Assembly (NCBI GenBank): GCA_017979445.1
Contig: CM030718.1
Location: forward strand, 16,780,760 to 16,844,759
Direction: 5' to 3'
Source of the DNA: Akebia trifoliata
Lineage: Eukaryota; Streptophyta; Magnoliopsida; Ranunculales; Lardizabalaceae
Length of the DNA stretch: 64,000 nt
The notes under the pieces are model-generated. The model saw only the letters and a list, made by a program, of their open reading frames with translations, did not search any database and had not been told where the DNA came from. The position numbers and the translations under genes were made by a program. Of this stretch, positions 45,246 to 56,900 are shown piece by piece; the stretch's first letter is position 1, and each line of letters begins with the position of its first letter.

Positions 45246-45340
45246 GTGCAAATGTGCAAGTGTGTGCACATAAATTGAGCATAGTCTGAGCATAATTTGA
45301 ATATAAACTGAGCAAAATTTGAATATAATCTGAGCATAAA

Positions 45341-45850
45341 CTGAGCATAGTTCCGAGAAAACCCTCGGCGGTATCTGATCATAATTCCAAGAAAACCCTC
45401 GGTGGCATCTGAGCATAGTTCCGAGAAAACCCTCGGCGGCATCTGTGCATAATTCCGAGAAAACCCTCGGCGGTATCTGAGCATAGTTCCGAGAAAACCC
45501 TCGGCGTTATCTGAGCATAGTTCCGAGAAAACCTCGGAGTTATCTGAGCATAGTTCCGAGAAAACCCTCGGCGTTATCTGAGCATAGTTCCGAGAAAACC
45601 CTCGGCGGCATCTGAGCATAGTTCCGAGAAAACCCTCGGCGGTAACTGAGCATAGTTCCGAGAAAACCCTCGGCGGCATCTGAGCATAGTTCCGAGAAAA
45701 CCCTCGGCGGTAACTGAGCATAGTTCCGAGAAAACCCTCGGCGGTATCTGAGCAAAATCCAAGATAACCCTTGGCGGAAACTGAGCAAAATCCAAGATAA
45801 CCCTTGGCGGCAACTGAGCAAAATCCAAGATAACCCTTGGCGGCAACTGA
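45341..45850. repeat. 34-bp tandem array of hairpins (module D)
   Basis: Fifteen units. Twelve are of the type CCGAG-AAAACC-CTCGG (first at 45353-45368), one of them with the single-arm intermediate CCAAG/CTCGG (45387-45402) and one with a deletion. The last three read CCAAG-ATAACC-CTTGG (first at 45759-45774), so both arms have changed. The array replaces the B/C array of the gag-type elements. Because 34 is not a multiple of 3, it is open in several overlapping minus-strand frames; those repeat peptides are not taken as proteins. Confidence 0.88.
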
Positions 45851-47396
45851 GCAAAACTGGCAGAGGAATGAATGAATTTTGGAGAAATCTGATTAGAACG
45901 AACCGGAGAATGAATAAATCTAGAAGATAATGAATCTGGAAGAGAAATCATGGATTCCAAGAATGATTGGATCTGAAAAAGAATCTGGAGAACGAAAGAA
46001 TGTCATATCTCCTATGTGAGATCCAAAATGCTTTTGTTTGAACCTCAAGGATGTATCAAAAAGTTTTATGAATTTAAAACATGAGTTTTTATTTCTTTTG
46101 AACCTCAAAAGTTTTTCGAAAAAACTGTTATCAAGAGGGTAACCTTAGGTTTGGGGTTCCTATTATTTTTTAGGATTAACATTGCTCGAAGACAAAATGC
46201 CCCTAGTTTGACAATGTACGTGGCATTGAAAATAATTGAACACATCATGCTAAAATTAAAAAAAATGCCCCTAGTATAAGGGGGAAAAGTTACATTAAAG
46301 AAGAAAGAAAATGCCCTTTGTATGAAGGTTTGAAATAATTGATTACCACAAGCGCAATAAAGGTTTAACTTTTAATTTTGACTTTTTATATTGAAGATTT
46401 TGAGTCAGGCTCAAAGACATTGCAACAAAATATTTCTTTCTGAAATTCATCATAGAATTTGTTCTTTCTCCCCGTCGGTTCGCTTAGGGACAGGAAACTC
46501 TTCAGATCAATCATAGACAAGATACTTGTATCCACTGAGTCTATATTTGGTTCAAACTGGGTATTGAAACTTGATCATTCGGACTTCTGATATTTCGGCA
46601 CGGGCTACCTTTTCAGCTTCTCAACTCAACAGAGATTTTCTTTTATTTTTTGATAGCTCTAAGTTTTGCCTAGATTGCCTATTCAGGTTTTCAATCTAGC
46701 GAGCATGCTCTAGCTTTTGCCTAGATCGCCTTTTTAGGTTTTCGATCTAGCGAGTTTATAATTTTTTCTTTTTTCTTTGCTCTAATTGTTGCCAAGGTCG
46801 TCCTTTTAGATTTTCAACCTTGCGAGCTTACTTTAATTTTTGCCTAAGCCGCCCTTTTTGAGTTTTCAACTTAGCAGGCTTTTTTTCTTCTTCTTCCCTT
46901 CTGAACTTCTGGAGTTGCTGTCTGATCATGCTTTGCTATCTTCCTTGACTTCTCGCACGGTACTTAGGAGGACTTTCATGGGTAAGCTTAGGACTGGGTA
47001 TAAAAAGAAAGGAATCTTGAGGGTCAAAAACCCAAATGCCCCTTGTGTGGCATTTGCTTTTAAATTATTTTCTTTTTTCTTGAATTTTCTTCCCCACTTT
47101 GACAATTTTTTTCTTTTGAATTTTTTCTTTTTAGATTTTTTCTTTGTCGGGGAATCTATTTTTATTATTTTTTTTTTGATGTGATCGGGCCTGAAGTAAC
47201 CTCTCAGGTTGCCTACGTACCCCAGAATTTTGGGATCAGACCAAAATGTAGTTCGAATTTTCCCTCCCCTAGGTTAGGTGATCGGGCTGAGAAAGAAAAA
47301 GGCATCATTTTTTTTTTTTGAAAAGACTGCAAAGGACTGAGAAAGGAGATAATGAACTGGATAGCAGGAAAATTGATTCGAGCAAAGATGGCCTCC
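45851..47396 (-). other. 3' region of the 43228-54031 element
   Basis: Contains PPT-like GGGGCAT motifs (46194, 46265), four module E units (46660-46880) and a 7-bp hairpin AAATGCC/GGCATTT (47034-47040 with 47049-47055). The conserved CCTGAAGTAAC..TTGCCTACGTACCCC stretch is at 47190-47225. The open frame 46840-47184 on the plus strand is pyrimidine-driven and is not a gene. Confidence 0.55.
46660..46880. repeat. Stem-loop module E, four units
   Basis: Stems: CTAGAT 46670-46675 with ATCTAG 46694-46699; CTAGAT 46721-46726 with ATCTAG 46745-46750; CAAGGT 46793-46798 with ACCTTG 46817-46822; CTAAG 46844-46848 with CTTAG 46870-46874. The CAAGGT/ACCTTG pair is a fourth complementary variant not seen in the other copies. 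Confidence 0.8.
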
Positions 47397-48500
47397 TTAA
47401 ATGTAGTACAATTTGATCCGGTCAAGGTTGGTTGACTCTTGTAGTTCACTTCTATCATGATCTTGAAGTCTGACGACTTTTCCAGACAGTATTTCCTTAA
47501 TGAATGAATTTCTCCAATTGGGTTCAGACTTTCTCCTATAGTCGAGGAGGAGTGTTCAATTTTCTTTGAAGTCTGATAGTTAAATCCTTAACTTGTAAAT
47601 GATGAGCTTTGACCTTTTTGTCAAATGCATGGGTGACTCTTCTCAGATAAGTTTGCACATGGTATAGGGCTTTAACTCGTTTTTTTCGATCAAGTTTAAT
47701 TCTTCATACTGCTGACGAACCCAATTTGTTTCTAACAAATAATTTTCCAACAAGACCCTGAGAGACTAAATTTCCATTTCAACTGGCAAGACTGCTTCCA
47801 TGTCATACACTAAGGAGTAGGGAGTAACTCCACTAGAGGATCGAATTGAAGTTCGATATGTCCATAGCATGAATGATAATTTTTCTGACCAATCTCGATG
47901 TGATTGACACATTTTCCTGATGATAGTCTTGAGACTCTTACTAACTGCTTCAACCGTTCCATCGATCTGAGGACGGTAGGGGGATGATTTGTGCTTCCGG
48001 ATATTCAACTTTAAACATAAAGTAATGATTTATGCTTTGAAGTACGACCCATTATCAGAGATTAGTTCAAAAGGTACCCCCATATCGATTGATAATATGT
48101 GATTTGAAACTCAAGATGTAGTAAGGATAGTGCTGATACATTTTATAACATCTTTTTTAATTCCATCGATATAGACGAGAATCTATTCCGTGTTGAACAA
48201 CACCTAAGCTTGTACCTAACATACCCTCATATGATCACATGAACAAATCTTTTGAAATTTCTGAGAAAATTCATTATCCCCTCGTATTCCTTTAGGGATA
48301 AGATGGTTTCTATTTGAATTTCTTTAGGAATTATTTTTTGTTTCGAGGTCAAAGATCTTTCCTTTCTCGATTAAAGGTTGAGCCCGACTCTTATCTTCTT
48401 GTTCAGAAACGAAATCTATCAAATTATTAGTTAATTCGTTAATGCGCTCGAGGTATTCAAAAATTTCTTTTATCCGATCAATTTCAGAAGGGACGATAGA
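47397..48500 (-). pseudogene. End of pol: decayed integrase
   Basis: Minus strand. Near 48040-48105 the core motif GVPFELISDNGSYF carries the second catalytic Asp, but one frame shift separates it from the preceding HIINRYG. 47766-48008 is an 80-residue open stretch with PYRPQIDGTVE (third catalytic residue) and TPYSLVYDMEAVLPVE. A stop follows. The C-terminal part (KSEPNWRNSF, LSGKVVRLQD, then IKLYYI and a stop at 47397-47399) matches the usual end of plant gypsy integrase. The zinc-binding N-terminus and all upstream pol domains are absent or unrecognisable. Not functional. Confidence 0.85.
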
Positions 48501-49077
48501 CACCTCTATAGACTCGACAAACTAACTTGACTCAATAGGAAAGAGTAGACTCAATCTAAGGAAGACACGACCTTACTGGAAAAAAGGACTCGAGCTAACT
48601 CAAATGACTCATGAAAACTCAAGACAAGTACCCACACGAGTTTGATTAGGACTGAGGACTGAGATATTGCTTATAACCGGTAGGATTGAAGCACTATGAT
48701 CTTCAAAGAACAACTGGATGATGTTGAGAAATATTGAGGTCATTTCTGACTGTTGACTTGATATTGACGTTTATTCTAACTGACCAGATTTACAACCCTA
48801 GTTAGACGATGGACGATTGAGCTTAGATACAATGATAACCCTTAAAACCTCTTTGAAGGCGAATTTAACCAATTTCAGTGTTACCCCCTTGATAACATTT
48901 TAAATGAACCCTGAGATTTTATTGAATTTTGTGCACCAATCCATTAAACAATTCATCCATTCAATGATTATTCAGAAGGAAAATAATTTTATTGCACTCT
49001 TGAAAAATATTGACAAATAATGTTTTCATTGAATAACAACTTTCAACAAACATTTTTCAATAATTTTTCATGCAAAA

Positions 49078-49330
49078 TAGATCTTTTGTAAATCATTTTT
49101 CCTTCATTTTCTTTTCTTTTGGAAAACATTTTCTTCTGGAAAATATTTTTTCTCTGAAAAATAGTTTTTATTTGAAAAACATTTTCTCTTGGAAAATCTT
49201 GTTCTTATGGAAAATATTTTCTAGAAAATATTTTTTCCTTAGAAAATATTTTTTCTAGAGAATAACACTTTTTCTGGAAAACACTTCTTTTGGGAAATAT
49301 TTTTTCCTGGAAAATACTTTCTTTTTCTTC
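49078..49330. repeat. Degenerate short A/T-rich repeat
   Basis: Counterpart of 1375-1645: imperfect GGAAAATATTTTTTCT units. The small Phe/Leu/Ser-rich open frame 49070-49258 is a product of the repeat. Confidence 0.7.
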
Positions 49331-49557
49331 TTTGAAAATTCGATTTCCATTTTGATTTAAATGGCCCAGTCCATCATAATTGTTGGATCGAGATGGACTG
49401 GGTCATTATTGTAAAAGAATAGATTTTTTTTATTGGATCGGTGCACCCATTTTACTTTTCAAAAGCAACATTTTTATCCTTGAGATCAATTATGCACTCG
49501 GATCTCATCATTTACATCATTCACATGCATTCATCAATCAACAGGTTCCAATCAATA

Positions 49558-50340
49558 AACAACCCGGGAACACCCACGATAAATTCCGATCGTGACCTAC
49601 TAGGAAGGTTTCTAGACTCTAAGCTTACTACGTGCAATGCATTTTTATCTGGCCACCATTGCCTAAGCACACCTATATACCGTTCGATACATGGTGACTT
49701 GGTTTGATATACCATATAGGTGATAATCTAAAACCTCAACTCACTTCTCTGAAGCCAAAAACAGCCAGTTTGATCTCCAGTTGAGAGGTGGCGCACAATG
49801 CTAAGCAAGGGCCCACTTAAATACCTCTCGTCTAGAATAGACGTAGTCTATCCCCCTCGTACAGTAGGGTACAGCGGGGCAAGATCTTGCTTAGGCACCG
49901 GTTTTGACCAAGAAGTGCAATTGATATACTTAGATTACCTTTTACACCTACGGGTACGAGTCAAGAGTTGTAGATTTCATAAATGGTTTGGCATCCCACG
50001 AGGGGACCGACCACGTACTAGTACTACGTTGGCAATCGGGACATGTGACTGTGTGGCTCACAATAGGACAAAGGCTCAGGTCGCTCCAGCCTGGGTGCAT
50101 CAACATACTTCTCAGAATCACCTGATCAGATGGTATTAATGCCCCCAGTTTGATATACCCTAAGGTACGTGACTGGAGTTGTGGGTTTCGTGAATGATGT
50201 CGCATCTCCGAAGAGACCGGGCCACGCACTAGTGCCACGTTGGCTAAATGAGACGTGTAAGTGAGTAAAACAGTAAACGTGCATGTGGTGTGTGCAAAGC
50301 AGGGTGGGGTGTGCCCGGGGCCTTTTTCAAACAAATGGGC
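49558..50340 (-). other. Conserved leader block of the Ogre-like family
   Basis: Third copy. Palindromes GTACTAGTAC at 50015-50024 and GCACTAGTGC at 50226-50235, 211 bp apart. A 153-residue sense frame (49948-50409) and a 113-residue antisense frame (49798-50139) both span the block. Neither is preserved in every copy. Confidence 0.7.
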
Positions 50341-51707
50341 CCATGGCCCAATCAATCCGTATGAAAATTTAATCAAGATCAAAACTATTCGGATCAAATG
50401 AATATTCAATCAAAGTCAACATTATTCAATCATATAGGCAAAGATAAGCACCTTAAGCATATACTTGATATTAGCTTTTAATCCCGTATTATTTTCTTAT
50501 GTATTCCAATCGAAGGTTATTTTGGGGTGACCCGAGGTAATTCGAAATTTCTAAGGGTATTGAATTGAGGGTATAATAATAATCGATGAAATAGAGAGGA
50601 TAGTTTAAAAAACACAAGATGAGCCCGATCAAAAGAAATTCAGAAAAAAAACTTGAGCATATGTTGCCATTAGCAACATTTTAAAAAAATTGATTTCATT
50701 ATTTTTTGAACTTCCTTTTTTTTTTTAAAACTTTCTACTCTTTATTTTTTATATTTTGATTTTCCTTTTTGTGAAACAAATTAATTTCCCCCCCCTTTTT
50801 TTTTTTTTAGAAAACAAATTGATCTTAAAAAACCAAGATAATTTTGTGAAACAGATTATGTGCCGCTGCCAATAATCGAACTCATCCAGCACATGTCGAG
50901 ATCGGCCTTGCTGTTTTAAAACAACAGGATAACGTCGAGCTCAGCTCATAACAGCAGCTTAACGTCGAGATCAACAGCAGCTTAACGTCGAGATCAACGG
51001 CAGCTTAACGTCGAGATCAACCTTTAACAGCAGATTAGCGTCGAGATCAGCCTATAACAGCAGATTAATCGTCGAGATCAGCCCATAACAGCAGACTAAT
51101 CGTCGAGATCAGCTTATAACATGGGATTTTTCGACGAATTGTTTGCCATTTTAGCGCTGTGATGAGAGAGATCTCTTCATGAACTTCTCTAATGGTGATT
51201 AGAGACTTTTACTTGAAAGAATAAGAGTGAGAAACCGTGATTCAACCAATCTTCACAAAGATCTCCACGTTCGATCGAGATCAGAAGCATCTTTCTTACA
51301 AGAACAGCTGATCGAGCAAGAACAGCCATTAAAGTTGAGACATGGGATGATTTTTGAGCGAAGAAGATGTGAAGTAATTCAGGGAACAGCGCCCCATACC
51401 AGTCCGTTAATCCATCATTGATCAATCGATAATCAGGATGAATGCAAAACTCAACCGGTTGATCCTTAAATCGGCCGAGATTAATGAGCCAAGAGGTGGG
51501 TTAAGAACCTTTGAGGAGCAAGGTTTTCGAGTCTCTGTTGAGACAGTAGAACCGAATGAAGAAGACGATGGTTTTTTTTTTTTTTTTAATTTTTAAAGGG
51601 TTGAATGGGAAATAAATAAAATGGGTTTTTTATTAACAGCACCCCCCCAAAATGAATGATTCACTACGCACACACCCCCCCCAACAGTTTCTGCCGACAG
51701 AAATTCA

Positions 51708-51744
<37 letters not shown>

Positions 51745-52302
51745 TACTGTTTGAGATGCTGTCAATGGGCAGCCTCTCTTGCCTATAAAACATCTAAAAA
51801 ATAAATGAAAAAAAATGAAAAAACAACTACCTAAAAAACGAGTTATATCGAACATGGTTTCCTTTTTTTTAAAAAAAAATCCTTTGTCATCCAAAAATGG
51901 ATCGACATGCTTTAAAATAAAAACTAAAAAAGAAACCTTTGTTTCATTATTTCATCCTAAACGATCCTTATTCCACCCTCAACAAAGTATCCGTTGAAAC
52001 TTGGTATTATTTAAAGTCACCCCAAGTGACTCTCGATTGAATTATATAAGAATAATAATATGCTAGAATAACGTATTCAAAGTTGAACCGAAATTAATGG
52101 TTAAACCCACCAATATAAAAACTAGAATAACGTATTCAAATTTGAACCGAAATTAATGGTTAAACCCACCAATATACAAAAAAAAATCAGATAAACGAAC
52201 AATAAAAAACTAACTAACTAGCAATTAAATAGAATCAACTAAAAAAAAACTAGGTCATTGGCAATGTTCCCATACTTGGGGTTTTTCAAGTCTGACCCTC
52301 AA
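50341..52302 (-). other. Variable leader of the 43228-54031 element
   Basis: No gene. Contains the short tandem repeat 50931-51122, long poly(T) runs near 51570 and 51712-51738, and two palindromic stretches, TTTCTGCCGACAGAAA near 51688 and GCTGTCAATGGGCAGC near 51759. Both have slightly changed counterparts near 58599 and 58654 in the sister element. Confidence 0.5.
50931..51122. repeat. Short tandem repeat with CGTCGAGATCA core
   Basis: Seven units of 23-34 bp, each with CGTCGAGATCA followed by a CAGCAG(C/A)TTA-like segment. Present only in this leader. Confidence 0.85.
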
Positions 52303-52322
52303 TGTCCCCAGTGGAGTAGCCA
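52303..52322 (-). promoter_or_regulatory. Primer-binding site, one core change
   Basis: The minus strand reads TGGCTACTCCACTGGGGACA. The fifth base is T where intact sites have G, probably a post-insertion mutation. Confidence 0.8.
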
Positions 52323-52323
52323 C

Positions 52324-54031
52324 TGAAAGCGCCATCCATCCGCGGGGTGCGCGGATCCGCTTTTGACCCTTGAGGTTTGGGAGTCGCCACCTAGTTATTG
52401 TGGTCTAGGAACCAAACTGACTCTAACATGGATAAAAAGAACTAATCTACCATAAAAAATCTGAATTCGGGGATCATGTTACGGGGTTGGAAGGTGTTAG
52501 GCACCAACCCCGCCCGGCCAAAGCCGGTCTCTACTAACTTCCCAAAGATATCACATTGCTAAAAACCTAGATAAAAATAAAAATAAAAATTTCATACCTT
52601 TCCGATAGCAAGGATTTTGCTCCCTCAGATCTGACAAAAAGAGCTCCTTGTACTGTACTCCCTTGCTTCGTTCTGTCTCCGGATTTGGCTTCGGATCTCT
52701 TAGATCAAGGTATCTCCTTATTTCTGAATCTGAACTCTTCAAGTTTGTTGCGGATTTAGGGGTGTTTTTGGAAGGATTTTAGGTGTTTTCTAGACTAAAA
52801 TTGAAGGAGGGATGTTAGGTAAGGAGTTGGGGCTCCAAAACTAGGGTTTATGGGAGGCTATGGGGGCTTCTAGACCTACTTCTCTTAAGGTTTATGATTT
52901 AATACGAAAATAGGGTGTGAGCACCTCTATTTATAGATGTTTTTAGGGGTTGATTTGGATAGAGTTAGTGTTTAATTAGAGATCTTTTAATTAGAGTTGT
53001 GTTTTAATTCAAATTGTTTTAGGTAGAATTATTTTTAAGTTAGAACTCTATTAGATAGAGTTATTATTTAATTAGAACTCTATTATGACTTTTGGTCTTA
53101 TTTGATTGACTTTTAATGTTTTGACTTTAGTCCTAATTGATTGACTTTTAATATCTTGACTTCAGTCTTGCTTAATTGACTTTAATTTTGACTTCAGTCT
53201 CACTTGATTGACTTTAATACCTTGACTTTAGTCTTGCTTGATTGACTTTAAATTTTTGGAGAACCCCCCTCTATTATATCTTTAATTCTTTGGACCCCCA
53301 AATGGAGGGGTCCTTAAAGAAATATCCCACGAACCTCAACAATTTTATCCGAAAGTCCGATTGATCGATTTTTTAGGTTCAAAATTTTAAATTAATTTCA
53401 TCAATGTTTCACTTTAATTATTTAATATTTTATTTATTAATTTTGAATTTTTTAATTATGAAAATTGTGAAATTATCGTTTTACCCCCGGAGAGGACTTT
53501 TCACGTTTCAAGTCGGTTTTTAATGTTCGAGGATGTTTTAGAATCGGTTTTTCGTAAGGAATTCAATGAGAATGTTGGTTTGTATCATTTATGAAATTTT
53601 TTGTGTGAAATGATTGTGAATTTTATGAGGGGCATTTTCATAATTTTGTCAAATTCTGTTAAAATTGACGAAATGATTTATTTTGTTTCAATTTGTTATT
53701 TTATGTGTTTGAGAAAGTTTTCCTAAGTGTAACTTAGGCTCTAGGGTTATTTTGAGGTTAGGGGTATTTTGGTAATTTGGTCATTTTTTAGTGATTTTTA
53801 TCGTGAAGCTTCTCTTTGTCTGAAAAATGATAATTTCTATGTTTCTGGGGTCGTATTTTCCTAGCGTTACGTGGTTTCTAAGGTTTTGTCAGTTTGAGAT
53901 ACCTCATCCAGATTTCTGAAACACATCTGGTAACAAAATAAAGCAATGGAATACACATCCATCATTAGGAATCATTGCAATCGAGTTGACGAGTTGATCA
54001 ATCAGGCGGATGCAAACATGGGGTGTCTACA
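52324..54031 (-). repeat. 5' LTR of the 43228-54031 element
   Basis: 1708 bp. TATAAATA on the minus strand at 52928-52935; hairpin GGGGTTGG/CCAACCCC at 52483-52490 with 52504-52511. It lacks about 63 bp of a GTTTTAGGTAGAATT repeat present in the partner LTR. Confidence 0.94.
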
Positions 54032-54267
54032 AACTGAAGCTAAAAAAAAAAACTAAGAAGATTTAAAAGACGACATCATTCTGAATGGAGGGACACAATT
54101 CTAGAGTATATACCACTTCAGTTATCTTCGATGGATGACTTGAACTTGCCTACTTTTACTATCTCCTCATATTCTGATTCAAGCCTGTCATATGTGGGAC
54201 AACCCATTGTTTCAATGATTTCTCTGTTCTTCAGTTCTGTCACTGCCTTAGGGTAGTTGAGCTCATA

Positions 54268-55689
54268 CTAGCATGGATCGAATGCACTGTTAAGACCAAT
54301 TGAGTGAATGAAGGAAACTGGGTCAATTGATTCGGGTTTGGATATGGATATTAGGTTTAAAGTAGGAGGAGGTTGATTTTGAAAGGTAGGCAAAGGATTA
54401 GTCCTCATATTGGGTGCGGTAGGAGTAGGTATGGTAATCTTTCCTTGTTCAATCAAGTCTTGGATAGCATGACGGAGAGTAATACACCTATCAAGAACAT
54501 AACCAGGCATCTGATGGAATTCACAGAATTATCCATTATCTATGTTTGAAGGAAGAGGATTAGGCAAATATTTAGGTTGTAAAGGCGTCAACAATCCCCT
54601 TTTCATTAATTTTTGATAAGCAACACTAAGGGACATTTCAAGATTGGTAAACTGTCTCCTAGGCTTAATTTGTGAAGGCTGAGTAACTTGAGGAGATAGT
54701 GCGAAGGAGGTGTTGGCAACTTGTAAGGAATTGACATTAGGTTTGAAATGTTTGGGTTTTGACTCAGACGAGTTACCAAAAAGTCTTGAAGAATAAGCAT
54801 CTTCAACTTGATTTCCAGCCTCAAGGAGAGATTGAAAAGTAGGAAGGTACTGAGGCATCAAGTCCTTGGTATAATTTGGAGTGAGATTCCTGAGGATAAT
54901 CTTGACTTGTTCCTTCTCTTGAGGTCGATCCCACAATTGAGCTGCTTTAGCTTTCCATCGAGCAATGAACTCAGTGAAAGTTTCCCTGGATTTCTGTTTA
55001 GTAGTTTCTAGGTCTCTTCTTGTAAGGTCAATATCTGTGTTGAATGAATACCGACCAATAAACTCCTTCATCAATTCATGCCATGTTCTTACCCGAGATG
55101 AATCCAATGACATTAACCAGCGTAGGGCAGGACCTGTAAGGGTTCTTTGAAAAAGTTGTGTCATATGTTCTTCACTCAAACCCTGAGATTGCATGATGCC
55201 GACATATACTTTTAAGTGAGTCCTAGGGTATCCAATACCGTCAAACTTCTCCATATCTGGCATTGTAAACTTCTCTGGCAGACGGACTGTGGGAAACAAG
55301 GTCATTGCCCCTAATCCAAGAGTAAGATCGTCAGGGTCTTTAATATTCTTCAAAGCAGTTTCAACCTGAGTTATTCGATGAGCTAGGACAGGGTCGACGT
55401 GTAACTGATCATCTTCTTGGTTTTCAACGAGGTCAAACACATCTTGAGGTTCTATAGCTTTATCTTTTCCCTTTTCAATTTTCAGGGATTCAATTTGTGT
55501 TTAGACAGAAGCAATAACCTGTGCTTGAAAAGATTCTAAAATCTGACGGAGTGCAGGTTCATCCATGGTACTCGTTTCTTCTCGTGGCAAAGACTTACTA
55601 CTTGGCAATGGTACTCTGGAAAGACGACTATTTTCACGGACCCAAAGTGGTACAGATGGAGGTTTAGAACGTTTATGACCAATTATCAC
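54268..55689 (-). pseudogene. gag: gag of the 39618-60878 element (nonsense-mutated)
   Basis: Aligned with 12210-13667. A stop at 55501-55503 interrupts the N-terminal part (CAA to TAA). The capsid region is then open for 303 residues (54529-55440) with the same motifs (EKFDG, FQRTLTGPALRWLMSL, EFIGRYSFNTD). A second CAA-to-TAA stop lies just before the zinc knuckle, and the knuckle His is changed to Tyr (MPGYVLDRC). Frame is otherwise kept to 54268. Not functional. Confidence 0.85.
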
Positions 55690-56114
55690 CTGATTGGAAG
55701 TAAACCAAGGTTAACCATTGACTCTAAAGGTTTGACTCTTGACCATATGATTAAAGTTTCGATATAGAATAGCCCAAGTCCAGTGGAAAATATTGAATCC
55801 AAATACACTATAAGTCTATAGTGACCAAGAAAGTGAGAAAGGGTAGACGCGGGTCTACCCCTGATTGGGATTGAACCTTTGATCAGACAAATTAATTTGA
55901 TCCTAAGATCGAATCTTTCTATCAAAGTGGTCTGGATCTTTAAAAGTGAAACCAATTAGTCCAACTGATTTGGTATTGATCAGTTTGATCCATTTGTCAA
56001 TTGGGCCAACTAGTTTAATCGATACATTTCACCGATTGGGTCGATCCGATATGTGGGTTTTGTTTGATTATTCTGGATCGGTCCGCCCACTTACCTGTTG
56101 GTTGGATTGAATAA

Positions 56115-56900
56115 AGCAACCCGGGAACACCCATAGTCAGTTCGGGTCGTGACCTATAAGAAGGCTTCTAGACTCTAGGCTTACTACGTGCAATGCATTT
56201 TATCTGGCCACCCTTGCCCAAATACACTTATATACCTCTCGATACGTGGGGACTTGATTTGATATACCGTATAGGTGATAATCTAAAACCTCAACTCACT
56301 TCTCTGAAGCCAAAAACAGCTAGTTTGATCTCCAGTTGAGAGGTGGCGCACTATGCTGAGCAAGGGCCCACTTAAATACCTCTCGTCTAGAATAGAAGTT
56401 GTCTATCCCCCTCATACAATAGGGTACAGCGGGGCAAGATCTTGCTTAGGCACCGGTTTTGACCAAGAAGTGCAATTGATATACTTAGATTATCTTTTAC
56501 ATACCTATGGGCACAAGTCAGGAGTTGTAGCTTTCATAAATGGTTTCACATCCCCCGAGGGGACCGACCACTTACTAGTACTACGTTGACAATCGGGACA
56601 TGTGACTGTGTGGCTTACAATAGGTCAAAGGCTCAGGTCGCTCCAGCCTGGGTGCATCAATACATCTCTCAGAATCACCTGATTAGACGGTATTAATGCC
56701 CCAGTTTGATATACCCTAAGGTACGTGACTGTAGTTGTGGTTTTCATGAATGACGTCGCATCTCCGAGGAGACCGGGCCACACACTAGTGCCACGTTGGC
56801 TATATGAGACGTGTAAGTGAGTAAAATAGTAAACGTGCATGTGGTGTGTGCAAAACAGGAAGGCGTGTGCCCGGGGCCATTTTCAAACAACATGGGCCCA
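56115..56900 (-). other. Conserved leader block of the Ogre-like family
   Basis: Fourth copy. Both palindromes carry one one-sided change here (TTACTAGTAC near 56572, ACACTAGTGC near 56792), so self-complementarity is weakened, as expected in an older copy. Confidence 0.65.

Larger units (their letters stand above)
43228..54031 (-). mobile_element. Complete pol-tail-type Ogre-like element (10.8 kb)
   Basis: LTRs 43228-45000 and 52324-54031, target duplication AACTG (43223-43227 and 54032-54036). It is inserted inside the gag-type element. Sense order (right to left): PBS, variable leader, conserved leader block, A/T-rich repeat, remnant of integrase to the end of pol (47397), 3' hairpin region, PPT. 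There is no gag, protease or reverse transcriptase. The LTRs differ by scattered changes and a roughly 63-bp repeat contraction in the right one. Confidence 0.92.

Noticed and set aside
45093..45960. Overlapping minus-strand frames encoding repeats such as RGFSRNYAQ and PPRVFSELCS, suggesting a repeat protein
   Set aside because: They come from a 34-bp DNA repeat read in all three frames. The units vary in ways that preserve hairpins, not codons, and the position is the retrotransposon 3' region.
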